Origin: Ischnura elegans
Taxonomy: Eukaryota; Arthropoda; Insecta; Odonata; Coenagrionidae
Reading direction: 5' to 3'
Assembly (NCBI RefSeq): GCF_921293095.1
Contig: NC_060249.1
Location: 83,711,907 to 83,775,906 of the forward strand
Length of the DNA stretch: 64,000 bases
Made by a program: the position numbers and the translations under genes. The notes below the pieces were generated by a model, which made no database searches, was not told where the DNA came from, and saw only the letters and a list, made by a program, of their open reading frames with translations. Below, one piece after another: positions 12,467 through 23,798 of this stretch. Every line of letters begins with the position of its first letter. The first letter of the stretch is position 1.

Positions 12467-13533
12467 TACTCACTGCATTTTCCCCATGTTTTCCTTGAAA
12501 TTCGACATTAAAGCTAATTTTTAGCTTTTTGGGTTTGAAAACCTTCTAGCCTTGGTTCACATATCGATGAAGAAATCCAAGAACAGCAGTTTTGAAGCGG
12601 TCATCTTTGTTTTTATGCAAGGTTTGATGTCCAGAGTCAGTTGTATTTTAGCATTTGGAAGTATAATAATACCAATAGAGTTCGTCAATGTTAAACTATA
12701 AGAGTTGAGTACCATTTGATTTATATTAGGGTTAACTCCTGAGGCTAAGTCTCTAGTTAAATATATCCATTTGTTCCGTGTGACTGGTGCGTAATTCGTT
12801 TAGCAATTATTTTTCCGGTATTGCGGTGTCACTTGGATCTGAATCTGGGCTCTCCGGACCGAAACCTGACGTGGTGCTCTTTAATTCCCATCATTTAAAC
12901 CTGAAAAAAATGGAAAGATGGTGTACTGCTATGATCTAGGTCGCATTCTGAAAATTTTCTTGAGGAGAGGGTTTTTTTTGTTATGTTACCTAAGACTGCA
13001 TGTATGTATATTGTTTGCCCCTCGTAGCGCTGTATAATTTTGGTGGATGAGTGTTTGAACCACTTGAACCTTCCCCCCAATGGCTTTGATTGCAGTGGGT
13101 GTTGACTTGAATCTCTGGCTCTGAAAATTTGCAAGAGTTATCTTTAATTGAGACTGAAATGTATTTAGTAGATACGAGCTTACTTATCAAGATTCGGAAA
13201 ACCTGGCAAAATAATAAGTTGTTTTGCATTTTTTATAGCTGTATCGTATGCTACTCACTCTGAAGATGGTGAATTGGAACCAGTATAGATTCCAAAATCT
13301 GTGCCTTTCATGATCAGGTATAAAATGTATCTCGGAAATACTATTTCAATTTGATTTTCGATCTTCATTATGATACTCTAATCGTAATTAACTTTATCAG
13401 ACGGGTGATACGAATGATTGATAAGTTTTTTTTTTGGCCATCACCGCATACCTTTGTTCGAATTACCGCGTGATCAGTCTCTTTCAAAATGGAGAGAAGT
13501 GCGGTTACTTCGTCCTTATTTCTCCTGCTGCAG
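12467..13533. other. Non-coding stretch, possibly intron upstream of the 13534 exon
   Basis: No motif-bearing frame, RNA gene or terminal repeats are visible. It ends in a pyrimidine tract and AG (13516-13533) that would make a good 3' splice site for the coding exon that follows, so part of it may be intron. Confidence 0.35.
13516..13533 (+). promoter_or_regulatory. Candidate 3' splice site before the proline-rich exon
   Basis: TTATTTCTCCTGCTGCAG is a pyrimidine tract ending in CAG with G as the next base. All reading-frame-compatible codons between it and the ATG at 13591 include stops (13537, 13546, 13564), so the new exon would begin with 5' UTR rather than coding sequence. Confidence 0.4.
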
Positions 13534-13590
13534 GAATAAAACTCTTGAAAAATCGTCTCCAAGTAGGAGTGTTCCTCGCTCCAAGTCTTC

Positions 13591-14550
13591 ATGTCTAAAT
13601 CGTTGGAAATGGAAACTCCTGGTGCTTCAGATCCAAGTACTGGAACAGGTGTGCAAAATACCAGCGGGGAAGCTAAGAGCAGACCTCACACTGCGTTTCC
13701 ATGGCCGTCCATAGACAGATTGCTGTCCAAAAAGCGGGAGGATGCTAGATTCTTCATGGATCCCGACAGCAAGAAGCTGTACTACGGCCTGCCACTTGTG
13801 GGACAGGCTCCTCCGAAGGGTGTGTCGCAGAAGTTGATGGCAGACAGTGCCCCCGAATCTTCGCTCTCGATTAACCCGCCCTCCCTAGTGAGGTCCCCTC
13901 CCCAGCCTCCATCGCGGGGGGCGTCGCAGAAGTTGATGGCAAACATGGCCCCCGACAGGGACCCATCATCTTCTTCGCTCCCGACTCACCCGGTCCCCGT
14001 GGTTGGGCCCCCACCCATGGCTTCGCAGAAGGGGCTGAATGTGGTGACGGGCAGGCCCCCAGGCTGGAGGCCTACTTCGCTCCCGGCGGAGCCATCCCCC
14101 TTGTTGGAGCAGTCGGAGCTTCGGTCCCCGCTGAGTCCCGCGTTGAAGACACCACCGCCTCCGCCTCCCAAGGTCGTCAGTGTTCAGTTGCGGGGGGGAG
14201 ACATGGCCCTCGACAGGGGCCCATCATCTTCTTCGCTCCCAACGCACCCGGTCCCCGAGGCTGGGCCCCCACCCAAGGATCCGCCGAAGGGGCTGAATGT
14301 GGTGAAGGGCAGGTCCCCCGGCTGGAGGCCAACTTCGCTCCCGACGGAGCCATCCCCCTTGTTGGAGCAGTCGGAACTTCAGTCCCCGCTGAGTCCCCCG
14401 CTGAAGACGCCACCGCCTCCGCCTCCCAAGTCCGTCAGTGTTCAGTTGTGGGCTCGAGCGAGGATAGCTCTGCTGCAAGAGAAGGTGGTCGTCACGGATG
14501 CCCAAGGAAACAAAGTCGTGATGGAAACGACTACGGAAAATGGTTCGTAG
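13591..14550 (+). CDS. Uncharacterised proline-rich protein with 86-residue tandem repeats
   Basis: This 319-codon frame is by far the longest in the window, lies in a GC-rich block within AT-rich DNA and uses G/C-ending codons. I recognise no family. Residues 1-70 form a non-repetitive head with an FPWPSIDRLL stretch (36-45) and FFMDPDSKKLYYG (54-66). GxSQKLMA occurs at 77-84 and again at 110-117. An 86-residue unit begins at 119 and repeats at 205; each copy has PSSSSLPTHPVP, GLNVV, GWRPTSLP, EPSPLLEQSEL and ends in TPPPPPPK (187-194, 273-280). Six-proline runs of this kind can bind SH3, EVH1 or profilin domains. The tail (287-319) is non-proline-rich. There is no signal peptide or membrane segment, and the protein is probably disordered. 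M1 has a weak start context; M7 (13609, G at -3 and G at +4) may be the real start. A candidate splice acceptor precedes it and AATAAA lies at 14964. It could be a terminal exon of a longer gene. Confidence 0.6.
   Translation: MSKSLEMETPGASDPSTGTGVQNTSGEAKSRPHTAFPWPSIDRLLSKKREDARFFMDPDSKKLYYGLPLVGQAPPKGVSQKLMADSAPESSLSINPPSLVRSPPQPPSRGASQKLMANMAPDRDPSSSSLPTHPVPVVGPPPMASQKGLNVVTGRPPGWRPTSLPAEPSPLLEQSELRSPLSPALKTPPPPPPKVVSVQLRGGDMALDRGPSSSSLPTHPVPEAGPPPKDPPKGLNVVKGRSPGWRPTSLPTEPSPLLEQSELQSPLSPPLKTPPPPPPKSVSVQLWARARIALLQEKVVVTDAQGNKVVMETTTENGS
13945..14448 (+). repeat. 258-bp tandem duplication inside the proline-rich ORF
   Basis: Unit 1 is 13945-14202 and unit 2 is 14203-14448; the start-to-start period is 258 bp, exactly 86 codons. 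Both begin ATGGCCC-CGACAGGG and end in the polyproline block followed by GTCAGTGTTCAGTTG. The reading frame is kept through both units despite many substitutions, which suggests selection on the protein. Confidence 0.85.
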
Positions 14551-14697
14551 ATGATATTTATTCATCTCCTTGTTCTTTACAAAGCGTGGGGAAAAATTGT
14601 GTCAAGAAATATATACCCTATGTTGCTGATGCCAGTAGGAACCAAAATTACCAGTGATATTCAGGTCGAAAAGCACCATTTTTAAACTACAGTAACT

Positions 14698-14843
14698 TAG
14701 AGCCAAGCACTGCGGTTGGCCGCGAGTTTGGCCTGCAGCCGGATGCTCTGGACAACTCATGGCTTCGAATGCTTTGTCTGCTGGAGATCGCGATGCATGC
14801 AAAACAGGGCTAACTCGCGGACAATGGGAGCGCTTGGCTCAAA
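14698..14843. repeat. Short inverted-repeat element (hairpin, about 145 bp)
   Basis: The left arm (GAGCCAAGC...CCGCGAGTT from 14700) and right arm (AACTCGCGG...GCTTGGCTC ending 14840) are imperfect complements over about 30 bases, matching at roughly 24 of 30 by eye. No coding content. It may be a very short MITE, and it sits in the probable 3' UTR of the preceding ORF. The target duplication is not clear. Confidence 0.5.
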
Positions 14844-14963
14844 GTTTCTGAAGATTAAAAATGGCTCTTTTTCGACATAAACATCATTCGTCGTGAATAA
14901 TTTTTCTCGACCCTGCATAACGACCTCCATGTGTTATTGACGTTTTCTCTATGGTATATCTAA

Positions 14964-14969
14964 AATAAA
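14964..14969 (+). promoter_or_regulatory. AATAAA, candidate poly(A) signal
   Basis: This is the first AATAAA downstream of the stop codon at 14548-14550, giving a possible 3' UTR of about 430 bases. In AT-rich DNA the hexamer is common, so support is weak. Confidence 0.25.
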
Positions 14970-17852
14970 AAACACAGATACCCTTTTCCAACGTTTCAGA
15001 ATGTTCTCTATCCCATAATCAGGATTTGGAGCATATTTATAACTTCACATTACGTAACAAATTCTTACGTATTATTATTGCTACTTAACCATGTACAATG
15101 AAGGATATCGGCTGTAACTGTGTGGAACTTCCCCTTTATGATGTAGCAAAGTGAAAAGTTGTGGAACAATTCGGATCCACAAAAAATGCATATTTTATCT
15201 TGGATAGACCCTGGATTCTACAAAAGTAAGCATTGGTTCCGCTAAACGCCGACATATATTCATCTAGTCGTTGGCGCATTAGGATATACTTAGCCATCTA
15301 AATAATTGAATTTCTTGCCGATGAAATATGAGATACTAGTTTATAGTTATAAAATCTCCGAGCATGAGTAAAATAGGCGACTTTATAGCACGAATTGAAT
15401 TACAGCTCTGTTTCCAATTCATTTTCATTGAGATATTAATTTGCCCCGCCTCGGAATCAATGGCTGTGTTTGAAGGCCGCTTGGACTTAAATCTAATCAA
15501 TCTCAGCTCATACGAAAATTGCCTTGATCGAGAGATGGATTTTCAAATCGTGATTTGATAATGAAATTCCTTATCTTCCTCGCAATTTTATCTTCCTCTT
15601 GTTTTCTCACTTGTAATTAATTAAATGTTGCATGTGAAAACAAAATCTAGCCAATAAAAAATTCGCTTGCCACCTCATGATCATTCAAAATTTATATGCC
15701 AAGTGTGCGTGCGTATCGTATCTTCTTACTCAGCAACTGTTGTCCTTCATTGTTATGTCTTCATTATTATACCTTGTGAACGTAGTTCTTGGACAAATTT
15801 ACTGCCGTTGGCAGTCCTTTATTGCATTGCAGTCATAAAGTCCACATTTCATCAGCATATTTGTTCAATAATTTATTATGCTTCAGATTGTCTATATTGT
15901 TCTCATTGTTTTTGTAAAGTTGTCTTTTTATGTAAATAGTTAATATATTCAACAGTGAAAAATAATTAATTTTTTTTCAGCGGTATTCAGTTATTTGTTG
16001 TTAAATCTGCTGGCCATTTACAGCTTTCTTTGTTTCATTAATTTTATTAGCTCCTTTTTCTAGTAAAAATTATTGTATAAATCATAAAGTAGAAGTATTG
16101 ACTTAATCTTTGGAAAACCCTAAGAAAATATGTCTACGAAAGGTTTGCTGTAATTTCAAATGATATGTGGTTGCTTTTGTGTTCTATTATCTACTGTATC
16201 CATTTTTCTATCTGCTAGTATGTTTTCAGTGATTTCAGCAGCTACATAAAATATTCCTCTCGTCATCACATCATCGAATTAGTTATTCTGCACTAAAAAT
16301 GCCTTTTCTGCCATAATTATAGATTAAAATTTTAGATAAAATATTTTTCTCTCATTTCATGGAAAATGAGTCAATAGTGATACGTAGCAGTGGCACAGCG
16401 AGGGGTTTTGGGGGATAAACACCCCCCCCCCAAAACTCGGAGACTTATTTATTGCTATTAAGTATGTTATATCTCACTTTCTCATTGAGCCTTTGGACCT
16501 GTTCAAAACAGTGTTTGAATTTAGAAATTAAGTTGAGGGTCCATAGACCGCGGTGCAATTTACCTGACAACGGTGGATGCCACTAAATAATTCAAGCTGA
16601 GAAAATGGAGATAACTTTTACCTTGTCGAGTTGGCGCTCGTTACATTCTGTCGACTTTTGCTATCTCTGGATACTTCTTCGATGTATGTGTTACTCCTGG
16701 AATTCTAGCCGGTGATGTCACTCAATCTTAGTCGCAACTCAAAGACTTTTCCAAAGCTTCACATCCTTATCCTCATACCGAGCATTCAGCGAATACTTCT
16801 CGGAAAATATCCTCGCAATGCTTCTAACATGCTGACGTTTAATTTGAGATCATGGCGTTTGCTCTATCACGCCGTAAATATGCCCCATGATGATGACGAA
16901 CTTCACGACTTCGAACTAAGTAAGGAAGTTGGAAATTCTATCTCCGGTGGTTTATTTTTATGGGTATTGCGTTAATGAGGCTGAAATGCCTTTTGTACAT
17001 TGTAGTACGCTCAAAATCTGTTGAAGGGACACAAGGAATTTAATTTTGCATTATTAGGAAAGTGATTTAAGCATTCAAAGCTATCCTTATTCGCTCGAAA
17101 TCTATTTTTAATCCTAATAGTTTTATTACTGAATCTTTCACAGAAAACATCACATACTTTGTGATACAGATCTCTTCTTTAGATCACATGAACAACAACT
17201 AAGACTCCCTCTCTTGGGAGGTTCATACATCAACAAAACAAAAGAACTATAATACAAAACAAGATAACACACTATACAACACTAATAGACGTGTAAAAGT
17301 GGCGGCTAAGTGTGATGTTCAAGTTTATGTTCGTCATCGAATGTTTCGCGGGTGGCGGATTTTCAGGGACCCTTTTTTCGTGAAATTTAACCTCCGTGGA
17401 TAAAACAGCTCTTAAAAATATATTATTGTAATCGGAATTATGTATTTTAAATTGGGTTCATTGGAAATGGAATTGATTTCGGGGAGGGTTCATTAAGAGG
17501 GGATATACTTATGACTTTACGTCCTCAATATTTAAGGGGTTTCATCCCATTGGAATCCTTCTTGGCTTTGGCCTTTAATATTTCGTAATCTGCTCTTAAG
17601 ACTGGTACTTACATGAGTTATATCGTCTTCGTGCTTTACTTTCGACTTCTTTAATCCATAGTTAAAAATTAATATTAATTTGATATTATTAATTAATATT
17701 TATATGCTACAATTATTTATATAATATCATTTAATAATGAAGAAGGCTTAACATTTTCCCTTGATCTATTGGCCGCGCCGTGTGTTTGAAGATCGGTAGG
17801 TAATAAAGGTAGCTAGCGTAATTTATTTACGATCAGTAATTATGTGAATATA
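14970..17852. other. AT-rich non-coding stretch
   Basis: Short frames only. One hAT-like terminus is visible: CAGTGGCACAGCGAGGGG at 16389 followed by a G run and a C run, in the style of the MITEs nearby. I could not find a matching right end or target duplication, so it is an incomplete copy at most. Confidence 0.4.
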
Positions 17853-18030
17853 ATGCGAAATAAATCACTTTTTAACGTTCCAAAAAACTTTTATTGTTCC
17901 AACCCTGGGTTTCAACTACTATATAATCATTACTAAGGTTGATATTGACTATAAAGTATTTGAAACCTAGGGTCGGAAAAATAAAATAAAAGTTTGTGTG
18001 GAACATTACTGTAAGTGTTTTATTTCGCAC
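17853..18030. repeat. Foldback (long-hairpin) element 1
   Basis: The two halves are imperfect complements: TGCGAAATAAA at 17854 pairs with TTTATTTCGCA ending 18029, and ACTTTTATT...GGGTTTCAA (17887-17914) pairs with TTTGAAACC...AAATAAAAG (17960-17992). Arms are roughly 75 bases around a short loop. The right arm contains TTGACTA (17945-17951), one T, AAA-GTA-TTT as a small stem-loop, then GAAAC and CTAGGGTC, the motif shared with the other three foldback elements. Confidence 0.65.
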
Positions 18031-18455
18031 TATGATACATGTATGTGGTCCCACCAAGTGAAGCCTGAACACTAGATGTACGAATCAATGTGAACGCATT
18101 TAAAGATAAAGTAACGAATGTATTAAACATTTAGCTACATTTTAGAATTGATATTTATTTTTTTAATAGTTCATCCCGTGCATGTAATTTTTAAAATCAT
18201 CACTAATTGCTCTCCCCTTCTCTAAAAAATTTTCCACAGTCTTGCTCCATGATTTTGAATATTAAGGTGTACATTTTCCGTGAAATTGTACCCGATTAAA
18301 AATATTATATTCCCGTCTTCACGCCCTCTTACTATCCCGTATAACTAAAAAAAGAATGTAAGATAGAGATACGCTTTCAACGCCGTTTTTAGATTTACGA
18401 ATCATTTTCTGTTGCTATAACATGCATGGAGAAAATGGCGTCTAATTCGTATGAC

Positions 18456-18723
18456 CAGTGGCGTAAGTAGGAATATGCTTTGAGGGGGGATGAGAAGACC
18501 TGGAGTAACTACAGGGGGGGTGGTTAACGGTCGACGGCAAATTTTTGAAAAATGGCATGCCTGGATATACATTTTACATCAATTTGGCATTAAAGATTTA
18601 ACTTTAAGCAGATGCAGTCATTACATGTCAAAACTGGACAATAGCTTTAAATAATTTTTTTTATTTCTCTGAGGCTTTGGGTGGGGGATCTATCCCATGA
18701 TCCCCCCAATAGTTACGCCACTG
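18456..18723 (+). mobile_element. hAT-type MITE (CAGTGGCGTAACTA family), copy 1
   Basis: Left end CAGTGGCGTAAGTAGG; right end TAGTTACGCCACTG. Flanking octamers CGTATGAC (18448-18455) and CGTACGGC (18724-18731) agree at 6 of 8, consistent with an aged 8-bp target duplication. The interior (ATGCCTGGATATACATTTTA, and TGCAGTCATTACATGTCAA) matches the copies at 37543-37846 (same orientation) and 50697-50966 (opposite). Confidence 0.85.
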
Positions 18724-19044
18724 CGTACGGCAGTGATATCACCGTTTAAAAAACTGAAAGGAGTGATATCTTCTTGCTATCGACTCCTATCTCATTCATG
18801 TAGGTCTTGCTTTGTTTACCTTCCCCCTTTCCTTCGCCATCACATCTCCTATAGGACTTGCGTGATCAGCTTTAATTAGACCAGCGTCTCGCTACGACGC
18901 AATTCATGGTGCCTACTGGGACGTGATGTTTATGTTTACCTACGGTAGCTTAGAGATAAGAGGGAAACGGGTGCAGCCGCTTATATTTCTTACCCATCCC
19001 CCATCTGCATGTGTTCGCTTATGCGATCGAAGCATTAGTGTAAC

Positions 19045-19159
19045 CGAGTGGCGTGATTATAGGGGGGAATGAGGGGATAGATCCCCCCCAAATTCTCAGA
19101 GAACTAAAACAATATATTTTAAACTATTTTCTTATTTTGTAACACGCTGTCAAGCTTAA
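19045..19159 (-). mobile_element. Truncated hAT-type MITE (CAGTGGCGTAACTA family), copy 2
   Basis: Starts GAGTGGCGTGATTATAGGGGGG and continues with TCTCAGAGAACTAAAACAA, matching the reverse complement of the 18456 copy. Similarity fades at about 19159, where a different inverted-repeat element begins at a TTAA. The rest of the copy is missing or too diverged to see. Confidence 0.6.
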
Positions 19160-19420
19160 CCTCCTCAGTCCCGGGACATATCTTCATATTTATGGTTACC
19201 TAAAGGCACTCTAAAATTCATATTTTCGCCGCTGGTGAATGCATGTAGATATTAACAAACACCATTAGCGGTTTATATGAATCATACCTCTCTATGATGC
19301 TGTCATATTTCACCGGGACGCACTGAACTAGTTGCAATAACGACATTTCACCTCGCCAAGCGGTGAAAAAATTCAATCGTTGATGTATTGGACACCTACA
19401 ATAAGCTAGGACCTAGGAGG
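19160..19420. mobile_element. Probable piggyBac-like MITE
   Basis: The left end is CCTCCTCAGTCCCGGG, preceded by TTAA (19156-19159). The right end is CTAGGACCTAGGAGG, followed by ATAA (19421-19424). The ends are inverted matches (CCTCCT...AGGAGG). A TTAA duplication with CC...GG termini is the piggyBac pattern, with one target copy mutated. The TTAA aligns with a TTAA inside the preceding hAT MITE, suggesting nesting. An internal word shared with 20163-20205 in inverted orientation shows the family is repeated. Confidence 0.45.
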
Positions 19421-20162
19421 ATAAGTGCGAATAAAAATTTTCTCACTTTACTTGAGGGTGACTCCGTAAAAGGTCACTGTTGTCTATTCCGTCGTTATTT
19501 CCTTGAATAACATGATTACGTGTTTGGAATTGTAAAATTGAATTGTACTATGGTGCTAAAAATATTTTCCATGTACATTTTGTGACATCAGAATCAGTTA
19601 GGAGAACCTGAAAGAATTTGATGGCTTCCCAAGATAGATCTTCTTTGATATATGTTGCGTAACACTAACGTACGAATGAGTTAAAATTTTTGTATGAAGG
19701 CCAGGAGCTGAGTAAGGTATTGAAATTGATTTATTGATCCATTGACTTTCTGGAACGCCTTGAAGTGTCACTGCTACTTTATCATTTCTTTGTTTAGTGT
19801 ACAGATAGCCTCATTTATGCTTGATCAAATCAACGAACATTGTTGAAGTGGTATGAAGTGGCGATCATGACAGTTAACAGTAGTCATATTTGCAGTTGCA
19901 CACCAATAGTGGCCTTGATCAAAAGGATGCGGTCCTGAGGGTTGGTTCTCTTTTCTCCTCGATCTTATGGAAGTTTCCAGACAGTCATAACATTGTCCAC
20001 TTTTTGTGTCCGTTTATCATCGTCTCAGCTCGCTGTAGCTCACTAAGTTAAGTGCTCGCAAAGTGTCACTGCGTGGGTTCGTTGGCTCCCACGCAACACC
20101 AAGGTTGCCCTGGTTCGCTTTTTTTGCAATAGCCATCCACATGTTTTTCCATGTGTGATGCA

Positions 20163-20205
20163 GTCAACAGCGGCGAAAATATGACTTTTAGAGTGCCTTA
20201 TTTCG
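20163..20205 (-). repeat. Inverted 40-bp copy of a piece of the 19160-19420 element
   Basis: The complement reads AAGGCACTCTAAAAGTCATA followed by TTTTCGCCGCTG, nearly identical to 19205-19236. It lies about 950 bp away in opposite orientation. Nothing else of the element is recognisable around it. Confidence 0.55.
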
Positions 20206-23200
20206 TGGTTCGAGTATCTCTTTATTGTGCCTACTGTCTGTAAAAAAAAGCAAGATACTCGAGTTTGAGGAGCTCTAGCGTCTAAATGAAGCAATCGATT
20301 TCAATGAAAAAAAAGCATACGAAAGAGAATTTAGTTCTACGTTATATCATGTACTTTAAAAATTCTTCGGCTCAATAGTATTTCCTGTACTTAATTTTTT
20401 CTCGAAAAAGTACCCGTTTTTTGCGCGTAAAATCAAGGTGCCCAACTTTGAGCGCTTGGCATTCCCGTAGTTTTTGTTCTTATAACTTGCAATTTTGATA
20501 TAAAGAAGCCACATCTATTACTAGCAGTTTGCCGAAAACAAATTGTTTATACTACAAAAATTAACGGAGTTGTTGTAAACAACGCAAACCTCTGCTAACT
20601 TCGAAACCAGTGAGTCAATTGAAAATTGATTGGTACTGTTGTCTTCCGTAGAATGTTAGTTATGCAAGCACATATGAAATGTATATTAAATATCAATAAT
20701 AACGTCAATATCACTTATTATTTATCTAGGCAGTAAGAGGGAGTGTGCGCAGACTGCACAGCTATGCCTTGTTGATCGAGGCCATTCATTTTTCAGAAGT
20801 CTTTCAGTTTAGTTCAGTACCTACGCAATGAAAATGTATCAAAGCGCTGTTTTTCTTTACCCTTTTGGAACTGAAGAATACTATAAATGATGCCTGTTTA
20901 TATTATATTTGGGAAGAAAAATGTAGCTACGATTGAAGCAAGTAACTAAAAGGACCGTCTTTACGTTTCTTACTTGTGTGTGTCTATGAGTTAATTAGTC
21001 AAACCGCGGAAGATAATCGTTTAAATCAGATGGAAGTAGAAACAAGGAAATGTAGCAATCAATTCCAATTTGTGTCAGTACCTCGTGCGGCAGTAGTAAA
21101 AGAATCAATGGTAGAAATGCATCCATAGGAACCAATACTTGTTGATAAGATTAACTATGAACTTAAAATGGGTACGAAGGAGACGAAAGGTATAGATGGA
21201 GGGAGTACTTAGCGGGCAGGGGGTGTTGAAAACAGTGTTAGAGGGTAGAATGTTGATAAACGAGGGAGAGAAAGGAAGATAATTGGAATTTGGGACATAT
21301 TGAACTTGTTAAATTGTAGGTCTTATTATGAATTGAAGAGGGAGGTCCATGAAGGGAGGGGAGATAGCCAGAAAACTTCTTAAATACTCCATGGAAATCT
21401 AACTAATTCGGCAGAATAATTAATAATAAACGTTATTATGCTTGATAGCCTCTGTAGCATCAGACAATTTTTCCTTCCAAATCCTTTTTATTTCTTTAAA
21501 AATACAATTTATTTCCTCGTCTCCTTCCTTCATGATCTTTTCTTCGTGGCTTTTCTTTCACAATCCCCCTCTCATCCCACAACAACCCCTTGGCAACCTT
21601 CCATCCCCCTTCATTACACATAAACATCAAATTCAACATAAAACTCAAATCGATAGCAGTATTATTTGAACATAAACATCAACCGTTACACCTCCCACAA
21701 CATGAGGTCCATTTAGGAACTTGGATCGTTCAACGTTTTCTCGTTATTTTTTTTTTCAGTGTAAGCGGATTGAATTGTGCACGGATTCTCAGCCATTTCA
21801 TATTTCTCAGCAGTAAGAGGGATCCCGCGCTTTCCTTTCTATTTTTTTATTCTCGCAATATTTTTTTTCTTCCTCCCAACTGTCCCCGTGATTTCTTCAG
21901 CTCCCCAAAGCCTACTTAGTTTTCTCGCACGTGCAACGCGGGGAATGAAATTCTTTTCGATGCAGCGTTCATCTTCACCCCTGCGCACGTAGGAATGCAA
22001 TTGTTCGATGGCTTCCGCATTGCTCCGCTCGAGGTTTCTCTGATGTTGTCTTCCGAACTGAAGGGGCAAAAGGAACTTTCCACCTTCACCCTTGTCTCTT
22101 GGCCTGTGCTACTTTTGTCGGTGCGAATTTTCGTTGCTGGGTATCTCTGTGTATATCACCTTTACCGATTGCGACTAGTTTTATCACCTATTTTGTACGA
22201 TATGTGGCAATATTTGGTGGAATTTATAAACACTAGTTAACTAAGACATTGCCAATTCAGTGGAAATATTGATGTGTCTTTTTTAACTAAAATTTATCTC
22301 TTATGTTTAGGAGCTTTCTGTGCGCGATTCGATTGTCATTATATGTCAGCAATGTGATGATTTTGCCGATTGAATTGTACCATCTTTTTCTAAGGTTATT
22401 TTTTAAGATGTCTTTTCATTTCTTCCCCTCTTCTTAGCACTTCCTAATTACTTACGATTCATACCTGAATAACATTCGTATGCTATGCTTTGTATACTTT
22501 AGCCATTCATTTCTCACTGTACTATCCATTTATTTTACTTTCCTATGAATTTTCTTTCACAAGTCCTTCTTTGCCTACTTCAAGTACGAATCTATTGGTT
22601 TTCCTTGCCAGGCTCTTCCTTTTATTTTTCCCTCCATTACGTTTCCTTCGTAATTTCATTAATTCAAGACATGGCCACTCCACGTCGCGCTTCTCAAAAG
22701 AATATTTTACCAGTGAAAATTGTACTTTCCTTTATTTTTTTAGTGTTAGGAAATACACTGAAATTTTGTCGTGAAGAAATATTGGCCTAATTATGTACAA
22801 TCATGCTTAGAAGGTACTTTTCTTGATTAATTATCTTGATTCTTGTTTTCTGTATATCCTTATATTTGATATTTCTTCATTTATCCGTAGTTGGGATTTT
22901 GTTTGGAATCATTTAATTGAAGCTACTATGTTGTTATCACTGGCAGAGTGTTCTGAGAATAGTTTATAAAAAACCTTATCAGTTAGAAAATGAGTAATCG
23001 AATCTATTTATTGAACAGAGATAACTCACTTCGAAATACTTTCCTGTTCGATATAATTTACTGTATTTACTGTTTTGGGTAAACATTCGCGTTATCTTCT
23101 TCGGAGTCCACCAAGGTACTTTCCTTCTGCTCTTGTTTGTACTTGATTAACCCAACATATCTGTGGGAGTGGCAACATATTTTACCAATGGATACAGTGT

Positions 23201-23426
23201 TAATTCTAATGTTTTAGACAAGCACAAGTTCGGTGTATTAATCAAATGCAGATAACACTATTCTAACAAGAGATTTTTATCTTGTTTTTCCCTATGACAG
23301 CTGTATCTTATGGAAAATGTCGCGGGTCTGGAAATAACTTTTCTCCGTGGGAAGAAATTACAAGGCTGCTCAACTAAGTGCGATCAGTTCGCAGTAATTT
23401 TGGAAAGCCCTTTGAATTATTTATTA
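20206..23426. other. Non-coding stretch, no gene recognised
   Basis: Pyrimidine-rich around 21440-22150, giving several overlapping open frames of 60-110 codons without motifs. No RNA gene or complete mobile element seen. Confidence 0.4.
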
Positions 23427-23798
23427 TTAATTAAGCGAGGTATTTTAAGCGATTTTTGTACCCTCCCTCCCCCTAAGTGAGATATCGTGAGACTTGTCTC
23501 GACCCCCTCCATCTTATATCACGTGAGATATTCAAAATGCGTATTTTCGGTGTATATACGTTAATCAATGCCTCATTTTGTCGGATTTATCAAGAAAAAA
23601 ACAATTTTTTTCATTGTTTTTTTTTACAAATAGTTAAGACTAGTATTTAAGATTCTTAAGATCGTAGTCTAGAACACATTTTAAACTGTTTCTTGTGGAG
23701 AAAAAATATGTGATACTTGCCTAGACCCCCCTTTCCTCAACGTGAGATAAGATGAGAATTGGCTTGACCCCCTCCCCCTAAACGCCTCACGTAATTAA
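23427..23798. mobile_element. Probable MITE with TTAATTA ends
   Basis: Left end TTAATTAAGCGAGGTATTTT; right end, read as complement, TTAATTACGTGAGGCGTTTA; about 15 of the first 19 bases match. Inside each end is a block with ACGTGAGAT/CCCCCTCC-type words (GTGAGATATCGTGAGACTTG at about 23478 and GTGAGATAAGATGAGAATTG at about 23742) that resemble each other. The exact target duplication (TA or TTAA) is ambiguous. Confidence 0.5.

Noticed and set aside
16389-16580. Possible complete MITE starting CAGTGGCACAGCG
   Set aside because: A GCCACT word at 16575 could be the right end, but flanking octamers do not match, so ends are unproven.
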